DNA of 64,000 bases from Pithys albifrons albifrons (lineage: Eukaryota; Chordata; Aves; Passeriformes; Thamnophilidae): contig NC_092459.1 in the NCBI RefSeq assembly GCF_047495875.1, positions 16,477,795 to 16,541,794 on the forward strand, read 5' to 3'. The notes beneath the pieces are model-generated. The model was not told where the DNA came from and searched no databases. It was given only the letters and a program-made list of their open reading frames with translations. This document shows, piece after piece, positions 1-12,720 of the stretch. The position numbers and the translations under genes are program-made. How positions within the stretch are numbered: position 1 is the stretch's first letter; each line of letters starts with the position of its first letter.

Positions 1-2421
1 TGTGCTGAATGATCACAAATCCTGGGTACTTCACTCAAGGATTTATCTTTTTCCATATGCCTGTGTCATTTCCATTTACACAATCAACATTTGCCAAAAT
101 CTAATTGCTTAGTGAGAGACACTAAGTCTTGGTGATATCACTGATTTATACCCTGTTTTTCAGAATGTGCCTGACCTAAAAAGGATGGGAGGAGAGACTT
201 CATAGTGTCTTTTTGAGGTACACTTATGTACTGGCAAGGAACGATTGCCAACACAAGCCTGTGGAACTGATTAATTTAGGTCAGAAAAACACTATAGGTG
301 GCTGGGAAGGAGGATGCTATGCTACTGTAGAAGATTTTTTCTTATAACATGAGAAACACAGGATAGCTAAAAATTTACAATTATAAATTTCATATGTTTG
401 TGAGGGTAAATTATTTACAGAGATTTGCTTCTAATTACTGATTCACCTTATCTGGCCATATGTCTTCTTTACCTACATCTCTGTCCATTTATTAGGTCTT
501 GTTTTTCCCACTGCTTTTTGTAGGATTGCTCTTAATATAGAATTTTGGTTATAGTCATGCTGAATAAGCATATATGTGGGTTATTTAAGAGAAGAAGGTC
601 ATATGAATCAGTCTAACCTATGTTGTACATATGTTTTAGCTATATTCATATATATTCATACAGACAGTGAAATTCTGATAATATGAAAACTTCCATCAGG
701 GTCAAAGAGAAACCTCTTTGAACATTGTGTAAGAACAAGTAAAACAACAAGACAACCTGAGATATGATGCAGGATCAGTACTCTGGATAATAATGAATTG
801 ACACCTTGCTTTGCATTCTGTGTGGTAGTTACCAGTCTTCTTTATGCAATGTGTGCACAGAACAAGAGAGAAAAATCTCGGAATTCTTTTTTTTTTTAGC
901 TCATGGAAGGACAAATAGAAAGTTAGTACCCCATGGAAATCCACGTGAAAGGAGTACACCTTCTGTAAACACTGTCTTTGCCATCATTAATCTGTCTGGG
1001 CTCTCTGCTTCAGTTTTAGACACCAGCCTATATTAGAAGTAAATTATATTTCAGGTGCTTCATTAAGGCTTTTTTTTTTGACAATTTTGTGTGAAAAATT
1101 ACCTGTACACAGATATTTGAATTCCCTAACAATTCAGATGTATTCAAAATTTCATGTATTCTAAATTTAGGTAAAGAAAAATTACTGCCAGAAAGTCTTA
1201 TTCTGTAGAATAGTCCCCCATGTAATATAGTCTTACCCTGTAAATTTTGATTTCCAGAAAAACAAGACCCATCAGCGAATGAAAAAAGATCCTTCTCGTT
1301 TTCATTCCTGTTTAAGGAAGATAAGAATTAGAAGAGAAATAGTCACTTGGACAGTGAAAACAGAAATTTGTAAACAGATATGTCAGCTTAGTATTGCTGC
1401 TACCTAAATGGGAAAAATACGTGATATACCAACACAAAAATTTGCAGGTAAACATTGGCTTTTTCTGCCAGTCCTAGAAAATGGTTGAAAGCCACGTAAG
1501 TTCAGATAGCACAGTGCTGAGTCAATCGACCCTGACATGGACTCTATTTATGCTCTTTCTTCTTTCAATATGGGCAATGCATATTCAAGTGCTCTTTAGT
1601 TGTATGTCAAGAGGGTGCATTTTATTCAAAGTCTGATTTATGTGCCTAATTGTTCTCTGAAATTACTTAAGTTTATTTTGAATATCCAGATTCTGGTTTT
1701 GATGGTGGAAGAGTCTTGGGTAAACTGACAGTGTCTAAGACCTTGAACTGAATAAACCAGCATTTATTATATGTAATGATAAAAAATTTGCTTATTCCTT
1801 CTGAAAGTACAACATTCTCTACTCTGCATGTTGTGAAATTCCAAGGACAACTGGTAATTAACAGAAATTAGGACTGATATGTGGGTTGCAGACAGGGTTA
1901 CCTTCAAGATATATCCTTCTGTATCTGTTTTTATTGACATGTAAGAAGAAGAGGCATAAACAGATGTGCAGGAAGCAGCCTGGTGATGGCTATGAGAAAG
2001 GCTAATAGAAAGTATCATGTAGCTTTATCGTTGAAAGCTCTTGTTTTTCAGAAGTCCACTGGTATGTTGGAAGGATCAGAGATTGTGCTTACACTGTAGT
2101 TATGTCATGACTTTTTAATAAAATACAATTATTATTTTAATTCATATTTACTTGTGCACTGCCTCCTTCTGGTACCACATCAAACACAATCACTGAATAA
2201 TTTCTTACCACTTTTGGAATAGATAAATCTTCTACTCTTGTTAGTAAGGAGGCTTTGAACTGAGTGTACTTGGAAGTAATTAAGCTGAGATATCTTAAAT
2301 GCTCACCTGTGCAAGTAAACTCATAAACACATCCACAGGACAAAATAGCTTGGACAGCTCTAGTAATGACTATCTGGGCTTGAATATTGGACTGGGTTAC
2401 AACATGAAAGACAGTAGTAAG
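1..2421. other. Unique AT-rich DNA, no gene seen
   Basis: No recognisable gene, RNA or repeat. Open frames on either strand stay at 85 codons or below and none resembles a protein family I know. Short T runs near 887-898 and 1071-1079 are the only low-complexity sequence. Confidence 0.6.
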
Positions 2422-2997
2422 ATCACAGATTCCCAGAATGGGTAAGGTTGGAAGGGACTACAGTGGGTCATCTGGTCCAACCTCCCTGCTCAAGCAGGGT
2501 CATCCTAGAACACATTGCAGAGAATTGCATCCAAGAAGTTCTTAAATATCTCCAGTGAGGGAGATTCCACAACCTCTCTGGCCAATCTGTTCCAGTGCAT
2601 GATTGTCTGCACAGCAAAGAAGTTCTTTCCCATGTTCAGGTGGAACTTCCTGTGCATCATTTTCTGCCTGTTGCCTCTTGTCCTATTGCTTGGCACCACC
2701 AAGAGGGGCCTGGCTCTGTCCCCTTGACACCCTCCATTCATATACTGGTATACGTCAGTTATGTCCACTCAGTCACCTCTTCCTGAGACAGAACAGGTCC
2801 AGCTTCTTCAGCTTGCCCTTGTAAGAGAGATGTTCCAGTCTCTTAATCATCATTGTTGCCCTCCACTGAAGCCAGTCCAGGAGCTCCATGTTTCTCTTAT
2901 ACTGAGGACTCTAAAACTGGACACTTTGGACGCGGGCTCACTATGGCTGAGTAGAGTGGCAGGATCACCTCCCTTGACCTGCTGGCCGTGCTCATCC
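2422..2997 (-). mobile_element. CR1 LINE fragment a, 5'-truncated
   Basis: The plus strand reads the reverse complement of a CR1 3' end: a tail-like segment at 2422-2440, then the block 'ggttggaagggacta' and 'catctggtccaacctccctg', which are hallmarks of avian CR1 3' regions. Moving right it enters the end of ORF2 read on the minus strand. The match fades near 2997, so this is the last ~0.6 kb of the element, as usual for CR1, whose copies are mostly truncated at the 5' end by incomplete reverse transcription. The tail repeats are degraded, suggesting an old copy. No target-site duplication was found. Confidence 0.9.
2505..2768 (-). pseudogene. CR1 ORF2 C-terminal remnant
   Basis: A minus-strand frame of 87 codons keeps the shape of the last part of the CR1 ORF2 protein: an arginine-rich RTRGNRQ segment, then '[11 protein letters not shown]', then '[23 protein letters not shown]'. 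These match the conserved end of CR1 ORF2, downstream of the reverse transcriptase domain. A further piece in another frame (about 2897-2990, containing SREVILPLYSA) belongs to the preceding region, so the reading frame is broken. There is no catalytic domain. It is a dead fragment. Confidence 0.85.
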
Positions 2998-5341
2998 TAG
3001 AACCTGTGGTTAATTCAGGCAAATATTTACTTTTCAGTAACTCAGTTCCATGTCTGTAAAACAAGGATGGAAATAAAAATCTGACCCAGGCAGTGTTGCA
3101 CAAAGTCTCAGAGATGCTGCAGTCCAAGGGTAACAGGAGAGAAAATATGAGCTGTCTTGGAAGTGCCTGTAAAAACCAGGGTGGTTATAGGTTCCATGTG
3201 AGAGCTCCACAATACCTAACTTCAGCAATGTTATTTAGGTCCCCAGTTAAATACTGGAATCCCTAGATTCTCTACCTAGCTAATGGAGAGAAAAGCTGCC
3301 TCCAAAGGGCAGTTCAGAACATAACATGAGTGAAGCTCACACCCTGAATTTTCATCAGAATAAGTTGTTAGTTATACAGAAATGCTATTAAAATTACTTC
3401 CTAAGTTGTGTACACTTTGCATTATCTACATCAATCTGCTACAAGTTTGCATCTACCTCAGGGTTTTCCTATAATGTGGCTACTACACTAGTCTTCCCTC
3501 TTCCCCAAAGACTGCCTTAGATTTAACACTAATAAGAGTTTTGTACAGCTGTAAGAAAAAAAACAGGAACATGTTCAAATAGTTTTCCCCAGCCATTTGG
3601 ATGGGTCATTGAATTTTACATTACTTCAGTTGATAAATTGAAAAATATTTTAACTAACCTAAACAAGATAAATATCAGGAAAACACAGGGAACCAGATGA
3701 AATGTTTTTAGCACAGCAGCATTTTGGGGCTTCCTGAGTTCTATTATATTTTCTGAAGTATGGTATCTAAATTTCTTGCACTTGTTCAGAGCTTTGAGAA
3801 GGTCCCTGGTGATACATGAGGGATTTCTGTGCGTAGTTAAGATGAACACTGAAGGAAGAATAGAGCCCTGTAGTTCCCTCCTGTCTGTGTAAATCTTCAG
3901 ATGTTCTGAGCTGCCTTTTGATATTCTTCAGAAAGGTAGCTGGAATGTGGTTGAGAATTTCAGTGTGATAACCCTATGTTGCTAGTGATATTATAAGTAA
4001 TATGAAATGTCAAAACTAACAAAAGAAAGGCTGCCTTTTTCTTCCATTCCAGTCAAAGAAATAGAGAATTATTCAAGTTATTCAAAGCAGTAGCTTTTTA
4101 ATTTTTTTGTGGTTTGATTTTTTTTTTTTGGCATGCAGTCAGACTTAGCTGATTTGTACTTATTTTATACATATGCCAGGGACACCAAAGGAAGTAAGTG
4201 CTAACCGATCTCGTAACATGTGCCTTGACAGAAAATATTATAGGTCACAGAATGCAAAGCTACTGGCCACCCACTGTGTTGCATTTATCATTAGGAAACC
4301 TCATAGGAAAGCTGCCATTCTCACCAAGTGTGTGCACAGAGACCCAGTAGTAGCTGTCACTCTTGGAGAAGTCAATTTGTATTGAAATCGCAGAAAATAC
4401 AAATAACAAATAAGTTTCTGGACTGCCAAATAGTGCTCTATTTAGGGCACTTTATAAACTCTTCTTATCCACACTGAGCTAGAATGAAATTCCGTGGTAT
4501 GACAAAGTGTGTATGAACCATGTGGGGCTTTTATCTTTGTGGTCTTGTTTTGTTTTTATTTTTTTTTAATGAATGCAATCCTATTTGTATTGTTAGTCTG
4601 TGAGAAGGTTGGAAAAAGAGTTAATGCTGGCCAAAAGGGTATCAGCAAGGCAGCTGAGCAATGATGGCTGGAGTTATGGTTGTTTTGAGCTTTACACTTT
4701 TGGAAGGCATTTAACAGCCTTCTGAATGAAAATTCTAGCAAAATGTAGGCAGAGGATAGACAAGGAGCTGGGTAGAAGACCAAGTTGATGAAATAAACAT
4801 TAGAGCTTATCCATGTTGTGTCTAGAACTGAGTTCTTAGTTCAGCATTTTCTTATTTCCTGATCTCCTTTGATATGTAATAAAACCCACGTCTTTTCAGA
4901 CTGTTGCTAAAAGCATCCTGGCATGTCTTCCTGGGGGATGTTTTTTCAGGGCTCTACAAACCTTCAGTTTGGATTCAAATGTCAAGTGCTAAGCTCTAAA
5001 GCAGAACCAAACATCCCTCTTCCCTCAAAAATATTATTGACCAGAAAATGATTTAAACCAAAGTATTTACAAATTCTGTTGGATTTGGCAAGCCATCATG
5101 AATGAACAAAACAACAAAAAAAGGAAGACATCTTTTCAGAAAAAATCTGTATTATTTACATCTTCAAAAGAAAACATCTGAGTATTGCCAAATAACAGAT
5201 CTGAAAATTGTCCTTAGAAACAGATTTTTAGAAAGGGTTTTATAAAATCTCACACAAACCAAAATGTTTTGGCTGACCCACTTTCTTCTTAGGTCTCTTG
5301 AGCAAATTAACAATGGTTATTTCAAGCAGACCCAAGGTGGG
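2998..5341. other. Unique AT-rich DNA, no gene seen
   Basis: No recognisable coding exon or repeat family. The longest frames are 70-77 codons, scattered over both strands, without family resemblance. T-rich runs occur near 4120-4130 and 4557-4568. Confidence 0.6.
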
Positions 5342-5444
5342 TTCTTTCTTTTTCTTTTTTCTCTTTTTCTTTTTTCTCTTTTTCTTTTCCTTTTTCTTCT
5401 TTTTCTTTTTCTTTTCTTTTTCTTTTTATTTTCTTTTTCTTTTC
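5342..5444. repeat. Polypyrimidine tract (T4-6 C)n
   Basis: About 103 bases of nearly pure pyrimidine on the plus strand, built from CTTTTT and CTTTTTT units with only one purine (an A near 5428). It explains the phenylalanine/leucine-rich frame that crosses it, which is not a real protein. Long mirror-like polypyrimidine tracts of this type can form triplex (H-DNA) and tend to change length. Confidence 0.95.
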
Positions 5445-8400
5445 AGTTTTCAACAGTGTTAAATCAACTTGGATATATGTGGCTCTGCACTAAGATACCT
5501 CATAAACACCTCCTGCTCTCAGTGTTTTATAATGTTTTCCTCTTTTAGTGCTGGCACTTTGACCCCTTGCAGGCTTGCAGTAACAGGGTTAATTTTTTAG
5601 TTCAGGGCAACAGGGAGTTGTGTGACATGGTTTAAGCTGTAATCACATCTACCAGTGAGGCTCCAGGTCTGCAACATCGCATTTGTCTAGGGCTGATTGA
5701 ATGTGAGCTGGAAATATCTACGGCACAAATATACTGTTACGACTAAGACCCTGACCCAAATTCTCAAAGCAGCACACTTTTCTCCACGTACACACCACTT
5801 TTTGCTATTTAACTGCAGTATTTTCTAGATGATTATCTCCTGGTTTCCACCACTATATCTAGGCACTTCAAGTGGTTGCAGAAATTAATTCTTTCATTTT
5901 GAACAAGGGCCTGGTCTTGTCAACAATTTTGTACATGCTTTTTGAGTTAATTAAGTGTAGCAAGCACTGTTGGTTTTGCTTGCTGAGCCTGTGGGTGACA
6001 GGACTGTGGAAACAGGCTGGTCATCAGGTGCTGTGGGACTGGGAATGACAAGGATGCTGGTGAAGTATTCATGCTTGGGGCTGCTGTCAAGAACTGCTCT
6101 GAGCTGCATGGGGACTGAAAGGGCAAAAATGGGATCAAAGTAATGAATCGATATAGCAGCAATATAAATTACTGCAGAATATGAAATCCTAGCCCAGCTG
6201 ACCCAGAGGAACTCTTACCTTGAGTTTGACTATATCTCTTTACGATATTGGGAGAAGTTTGAACTTATTATTGCCTTTATGTAAGGTCTCCCTTTTAAGT
6301 TATCAGACTAGCTGGCAATTCCTTCCAGGGAAACTAAGACACAATAGCCATAGCATTGTGTCCTGCTAATGGAGGTTATCCTGCTGGTAGCAACATGTAA
6401 TTTTAAATGGTTATGCTGGTTTAGGTCATGGGTTGCTTTCTGTTAAAGGCTTCCAACAAATCTGTTTAATCCAGTATAGGCACTATATATTCACCTAGTA
6501 GGGACTAAACTGTCTGTCCATCTCTCTCTCTCAAATTATGGTGATCTAAGCATAAACATCTGTCTTCCTTATGTAAGAAGTGTGTTTCAAAACACCACTA
6601 TGCACAGTGGTAGCACAGGACCTAAAGGGGTTTGCTGTAAGAGAACATATGGACGTCATATCTGTTTGCTGGTATATAAGGCTGCATTTCTGAATTTCAT
6701 CACTGGTGTTTTGATGCTGCTATCATTAGGAATTTGGCTGTTCCCTGGCATCATGAATATGTGTTGACCTGAAGCACACAGGTGTAATGTTTTGTGTTAA
6801 TTTTTTATGTATGATTAATATGCCAACCAATAAGAATGCTATTAACTTTAGAGTGTACACAAGAAAGGATAGGGATGCTAAAATGTGTAGTTGTATTCCA
6901 GATGCCACTTGATCCATCCAACACACTTTTTTCTCTGTAAGACTGTTTCTCTGCATTTGTAGGATTCAGTCTTTCCTGACTCCTTCCTCTGCTCATCCTG
7001 CATTTCAGGGAGGTCATGGTTATAGCAAACCACTACTGCAGTGTGGAGGTGCTGAGTGAGCATCCTGGCCTGGCAGTATTGTTGAGTGGAACTTCTGTGC
7101 TACCATCAATAAATTTCCATATGTGGAAAGTCTTCTGATACAGAGCTAACTTAGGAGTACTTGCAATGTGTTGGCTGTTGCTTAGACACAATTATGAACT
7201 GGGCATCAAGGCTTAGCATTCCTAACACATTGCTTTGCTAGGACTGAATTTGAGTGCCTGATGATACTGAATTCTTTTGGTATAGCCACAAATGCAAGCA
7301 GGATGTCCACTAAGAACACAAAATTTATAATGATAGTAATCCAAAAGAGATGGCTTATGCAACAACTGTCCCCCCAATTAATGTTGCACATCTCATACTG
7401 AATTTCCTCTTTAGCTTTTATCTCCAGCTAGGCTAAGAATACCTTGAATTTCTGGAAAAATTAAAAAACACTTGGTCAACCCTGCTGCATCCTTTGTTGA
7501 CGAAGAAAATCTTTCTTTATCCTTTAAGCTATCAAATCCCAGCTGTTCCCAGAGTTCACTGATGTGTCAGGAAGGAATTACTTTAACACTTTCATAAAGA
7601 AATATTTGCTCATACCGATTGTTTAGCTTTGACTGTTGTTCAGGGGACTTTGTCTCTTTACCACCACTGGCTGTTTCTGCAGCTCTTAAGCAGTACACTT
7701 TGCTGTCCACTATGAGCTGTCCTTTCCTAGCCAATGTGGTCATGCATAATTTTCACTTTCAGTGACTGCCAGAGTCAGATCATACCCTCATGACCCATAT
7801 AAAATCTGTTATCAATTTTCTCTCACTATGAAATATAAATTATTAACAGACCTTAAGCCTCTGCTACACCAACTATTTAAAGTAATGAATTTCTTTCCTT
7901 AAACAGTAGAAGCAAAGACACTATAGCAATTATTTTCATTCTGCAACATAAGTGGATTAGATTTATCACTGTTGGTTCAGGTTCCAAAATAAAGTAGGTT
8001 TATTTATTGTTAGCTTGGGTTAAAAAAGGGAAAGAGGTGTCCAAAATCCTTCCACACACATCTGTTGGTTTAGAACATGGGAGCTCTGGTGCTTGCCTTT
8101 ACTCCTTTTCCTGCTTCATTGTACTCAGGCTAGAGAGTCAGAATAGTGCTGGTAGGAGAGTACAACCACTGCTCACAGAGTGAATCATGTTGGGCAAGCA
8201 CACAACTGACTATGTAGTTATGTCCTAACATGAAAATAAATGTGAGTATAGACACTAAAAAGACATTTGCCAAAGCCTTTTTTTATGGAGATATGCAAAT
8301 ATGCATGTCCTGTTCCTCCTAAGAATTTACAAATGTCTTGTGCTCTTTAGCAATTTAACCAAAATACACATTTTTTCTTCATTAAGGATGAGGAGCTGGG

Positions 8401-11400
8401 CTTAGGTGTCTGCTGCCAGGGGAAAAAGAGGTAGAGGAATGAGACAGCTGTGATGCTGGGGAGGAGACTGAAGAATCAGACTTGCTGTCTCTGCTACTGA
8501 CAAACAGTTCAAGGTAATAATTTCTGTAGTTCCTGTTGCTTTTCCTTCTCCTGGTAGCAATAACTTGTACCCTGAACCCCCCTCAAGAACATCACTGCAA
8601 TCTGTTTACCCAGGGGCCTAGCCTGAGCAGCAGAGGGAGGAGGGCCTTGAGCTGCTAAATGCTGACTTAGTGAGCTGGCTTCAGGATGGTTCAATGGGTG
8701 CTGGCAAGTTCAGAAGGACTGGGGAGATGACAGCTGACAGTAGTGAGATGTGCTGTTTCTACCTCTGTGCTGCTACTGTGTTCTCCCCTGATGGGGATCC
8801 CACAGGTCGACACCAGTCTCCCAAAGCTCTAAGCTGCACATATCACAAAGGAGATGAATGCTGAACTAAAACTGTGTGTCTGCATTTTATTTTGTTAATC
8901 AAACACTTTTTTCAAATGAAATAGGATTTTCTCTGGAAGCCAGAGCAAAGCCTGATTGAGTAGTGCATTTATATTAAGTTTAACTGGTTAGTCTTAGCAG
9001 TCTCATAGGATGAATTTTAATTTCCTGCCCAAAATGTCTGTGTGATGTGTGGCATGTTTTTAAGCAGCAGATATTTTCACAGAAGATGCACTGGTGCTTC
9101 TACAATGAGTATACATCTGATTTGCAAAGTACCCTGAGATCTTCTACATTCCTCATGGGAAATATTGTCTCTGTCTTGCATTTCTCTAAGGTTGGTGGAT
9201 TCATTAAAAATCCTGGGAAGTTCTACATAATGATTTTATAGCAATGACTTGGTTTTCATAACTTTTTAGTATGTCAGTTAATTCTTACCTCATGACATGT
9301 CAGTTCTTTCACCAACAGAGTTCTCCATCATTGGCTTGACATCCAAGCATTGACACTCTGCTCTGTAAAACCAAACAATGTCTAAAACACCATCCTTAAT
9401 TATTTTCAAAGCCATAAGGTCATTTTCCTGCAATCAAGAGATCCTATAAATTTTACCTATTAGAGAGACAATAATGATCAGAATAAAGTGGTCAGAAAAA
9501 AATTCTAGGTTTTTACAAAATAACCTTTTGTTCTTTTTCTTTGCAAATAGGGAAAAACACCACAGCAATATCACTGTAAAAATAATCCACTTTCAATGAT
9601 GAACTACAAGTCATGGATGAATGGGAACATAATGTTTATGGTGAAGTATTGATATTCATTGTACAGGATCTGCTGGCTGCATTTACCATTATAGCTGATT
9701 TCTCTTAAATCTGGGAGAAAATCTAAATGTTTTATAACTTTTTTCTATGGACAATGATTTGTCATTTCTGTATTATGCATTTTCATCATAAGTGAAGTGA
9801 ACACTTCAAAAACCACCTAGCGTACACAGTAATTTTACTGAGGTAATTTACATGAAGTCTCTGAGTCACACCCAAATTTAAACTTGGATATGAAAGAGTT
9901 TTCAATGGAGCTCTTAACAGAGTCCTGGAGCTCTCATTGACTCTCATTGACAACTATGTTGGTTTACAATCAGTTTTGCTGCCTTTAGTATGTATTCCAC
10001 ATCCTCAGGATGGCATGGAATCTCCGATGTGAGAGCTTAAATCTTCCAAGCAAATATTTATGTAAGAAACATTAACAATTTAACTGTGATAGTGAGAGGA
10101 ATAGTAGTTTGGGTTTCTATTTTCCTAGAAAAAGACAAGGACCAAACTCTTAACAGATTAAATAAAAACCTACTTTCTTCTTTGGGTTTGTGCTGTTGTC
10201 TGGGAAGAATTCATAGAGGGATTTGGCCTGTTTTCTGAATCATGAGCTTCTTTGAGGTTTACATGTTGCTCCTATTTCACCCTCCTCTCAGCTATGTTGA
10301 AACTTGATTTCCATTATGCCTTTCATCTTCCTGAACAAATAGCAGTTGCTTCTGTGTCCTCTGTAGTTTTCCCACCTGATTTCTCTGTCTTGAGCAACTG
10401 AGAAAACTAGATATGCTGTTTCTGATTCAGCAGGGATCTCATTTTAACTTTGCTCACCCATTTCCCTTAGTTATTTTGTAAACAAACGCTTCCTTTGCCC
10501 TGTCTTTGTTTCTAGCTTTCTAATTCTTCTTTCATTTGCAATAGGATATGTGCTCCATATCTGCAGTAATTTCATGGTTTATGCAATACCTGGAGGCATC
10601 TTCAATGCAAACTTTGTAGTTGGCACATCCCTTTGCTGTGCCACTCTAATTTCCCATTGTCTGCTGGGACACACAGAAGCCTCTTTCTGATTTCACCCCA
10701 TTGTCAAACCCTTCTTTCTGTGACTTTGCAGCAAGAATTCCCATTTATTCTGCTCAAAGACTGAAGTAATTACTACAGCATAAGGATATTGCAAAGGTTG
10801 CTGTTTCAACCCAAAACTCCACAGACCCATGAGAAAAGGTAACTGGGTTATGTCAATGCAAAACAAGTACCAAACTAGAAGATCCATACAATGAAAGGTG
10901 ATGTCAAAGTGCAGAGAGGCTTTCAGAGGTGGACATTTACTATTGCTGGAGGCTGGAAAGTGTGGGCTGCAGGTTTGCTTCTATCAGTGTTTCACTCTTC
11001 ATGTACCAAGTGCTCTGCACTGAAGCCTGTGGGCTTATCTGTCCTGCCTGGGGCAAGCTGAAGCTTTGTTAGTTTAACCTCTCTTATCTAGATCTAACCT
11101 CAAAAATTTCAAATCAAACCTATCAGAAAACTAACAATGTATTTACTTTATTTGTGATACTCACTTGGTCCTGCAGTTCTGCTCTCTCCTCCACCTACAG
11201 CATAGTGCCTAATTTTAGAAAGTAAGCTCCTCAGGGAAGAATATCCAGGTATCCAGGGGGGTGTCAAGAAGATAGGAAAAGGGTCTCATCTATTTGTTTG
11301 ATACTATAAACAACCATCCAACAATAAGTTTGACATCACTCCTTGACCATGCAAGAGTCCAAAACTTTTAAAGATAAATGTTATCCTGAGATGAAGTGCT

Positions 11401-12480
11401 ATAGTCGGTTGCTTTCTATTTAAAGATCTTGTCATTATCAAAATTATTGCAAAACATGATTTCTCTGTTAGTTTTGGGGAATTCTTAATAGGATAAAATT
11501 TTAACAGTACAGCTTCTTTCACCTCTTAGGAGTCCCAAAATCTCTACAAACCTCATACAGGGATTGCTTCATTCTGTGCAGAGTTGCAGTCATCTCCAGG
11601 ATGAAACACAGCAAAGATTTAGCATTGCTATATACATTTTTAGAAAGAACACTGTGACAAATGTCACTTGCAACAGAACTGCAAGGAGAACTGCAGGATG
11701 TACATTTCTGTTGGAGTGTGATGAGGATAGCTGAGTGAACAGTCTTCTAAAACTGCAGCATGGGATTTTCAGTGCTTCTGAGCTCATTGCATCTTTGTCC
11801 AGCAGCAATGACCTCCAGCATCACACTTCTGTGTCTGCTAAGTTCTGAGTCAGGAAGGAGAATGTCACCTTCTGAGTCACAGGTGTCCTCTGTCCTCTTG
11901 GGTTTCACTGGAAATTTTTAATGCATGTGGAGAGACCAGAGTCAGACCCGATAGCTTTGTGAATGAGCCTAATGCATGATTTACCAGGCAGAAGTGGCAC
12001 TGGATCGCATCTGCAAGGCTCTCCTTTTGAAGCAGACCTCTACAGCTAGAGGTACTCTCCCCTTACACTCTTCCGTTTTTCTCTTAAGGACCTGTTTTGT
12101 CTAACCTGAGGTACTAGCTTTAATTTAGGTGGTGTGGAACATGTTGCTGCTCAGCAACTCCCTGAGAGCTGTGATCTACCATCATTATTTCGTTTCAGTG
12201 CCTCATCAGCTCCTAATGTGCTGGCCGATACATTAGTAATGTTTTTCACATGCATTTATCACTCTCAGGTGTCATGCAAGTGTTACGGGGACTGCAGCTG
12301 GTTCACAAACCAGGTAGAAGGGTTTAGGCCAGGCTTCTCAGGCCTCAGCTGCGGAGCAGGATTTAATCTTAGCCACAGGCTGCAACCACGACTATTAGGT
12401 TAGATATCTAAAAGGTCAATGCTTTTGAGATCAAGGCTGTGGCCAAATGACAAGTCATGTATGTGTGTAGTGAGGGATCC
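5445..12480. other. Unique DNA, no gene seen (7 kb)
   Basis: Seven kilobases without a recognised gene or interspersed repeat. Frames are 60-73 codons at most and look random. Small features only: a CT-rich stretch near 6515-6533 and a duplicated 'ctctcattga' near 9933-9950. Ancient repeats too diverged to read by eye may be hidden here. Confidence 0.55.
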
Positions 12481-12720
12481 TAGGAACGTTAGCTGCTTAA
12501 ACCCAAGGCCGCTATTGATTGTTAATATAAATTACCTGCTTTTACAGCTTTGAATAGGAAATGTTGTTTTCTAAAATACTCAATTTTAATCACTTGGCCT
12601 AAAAATCTCTCTCACTGTCAATGAATGCTAGATTCAGTGGATAATTACATTAATTTATTTCCAATAAATTTCAAATTAAAATGATATACTGTGGAGAGAC
12701 TTGATTGAAAATCTTGCTGC
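12481..12720. other. AT-rich stretch with homeodomain-like sites
   Basis: A block without repeats or frames that holds clustered TAAT cores, including 'taattacattaattt' near 12643-12657, and several AATAAAT-like words. Homeodomain proteins bind TAAT cores, and conserved non-coding elements of vertebrates often look like this. AT-rich DNA also produces such cores by chance, so this is only a candidate regulatory element. Confidence 0.15.

Noticed and set aside
5264..5548. 94-codon frame rich in Phe and Leu, looking like a membrane protein
   Set aside because: It is the translation of the polypyrimidine tract.
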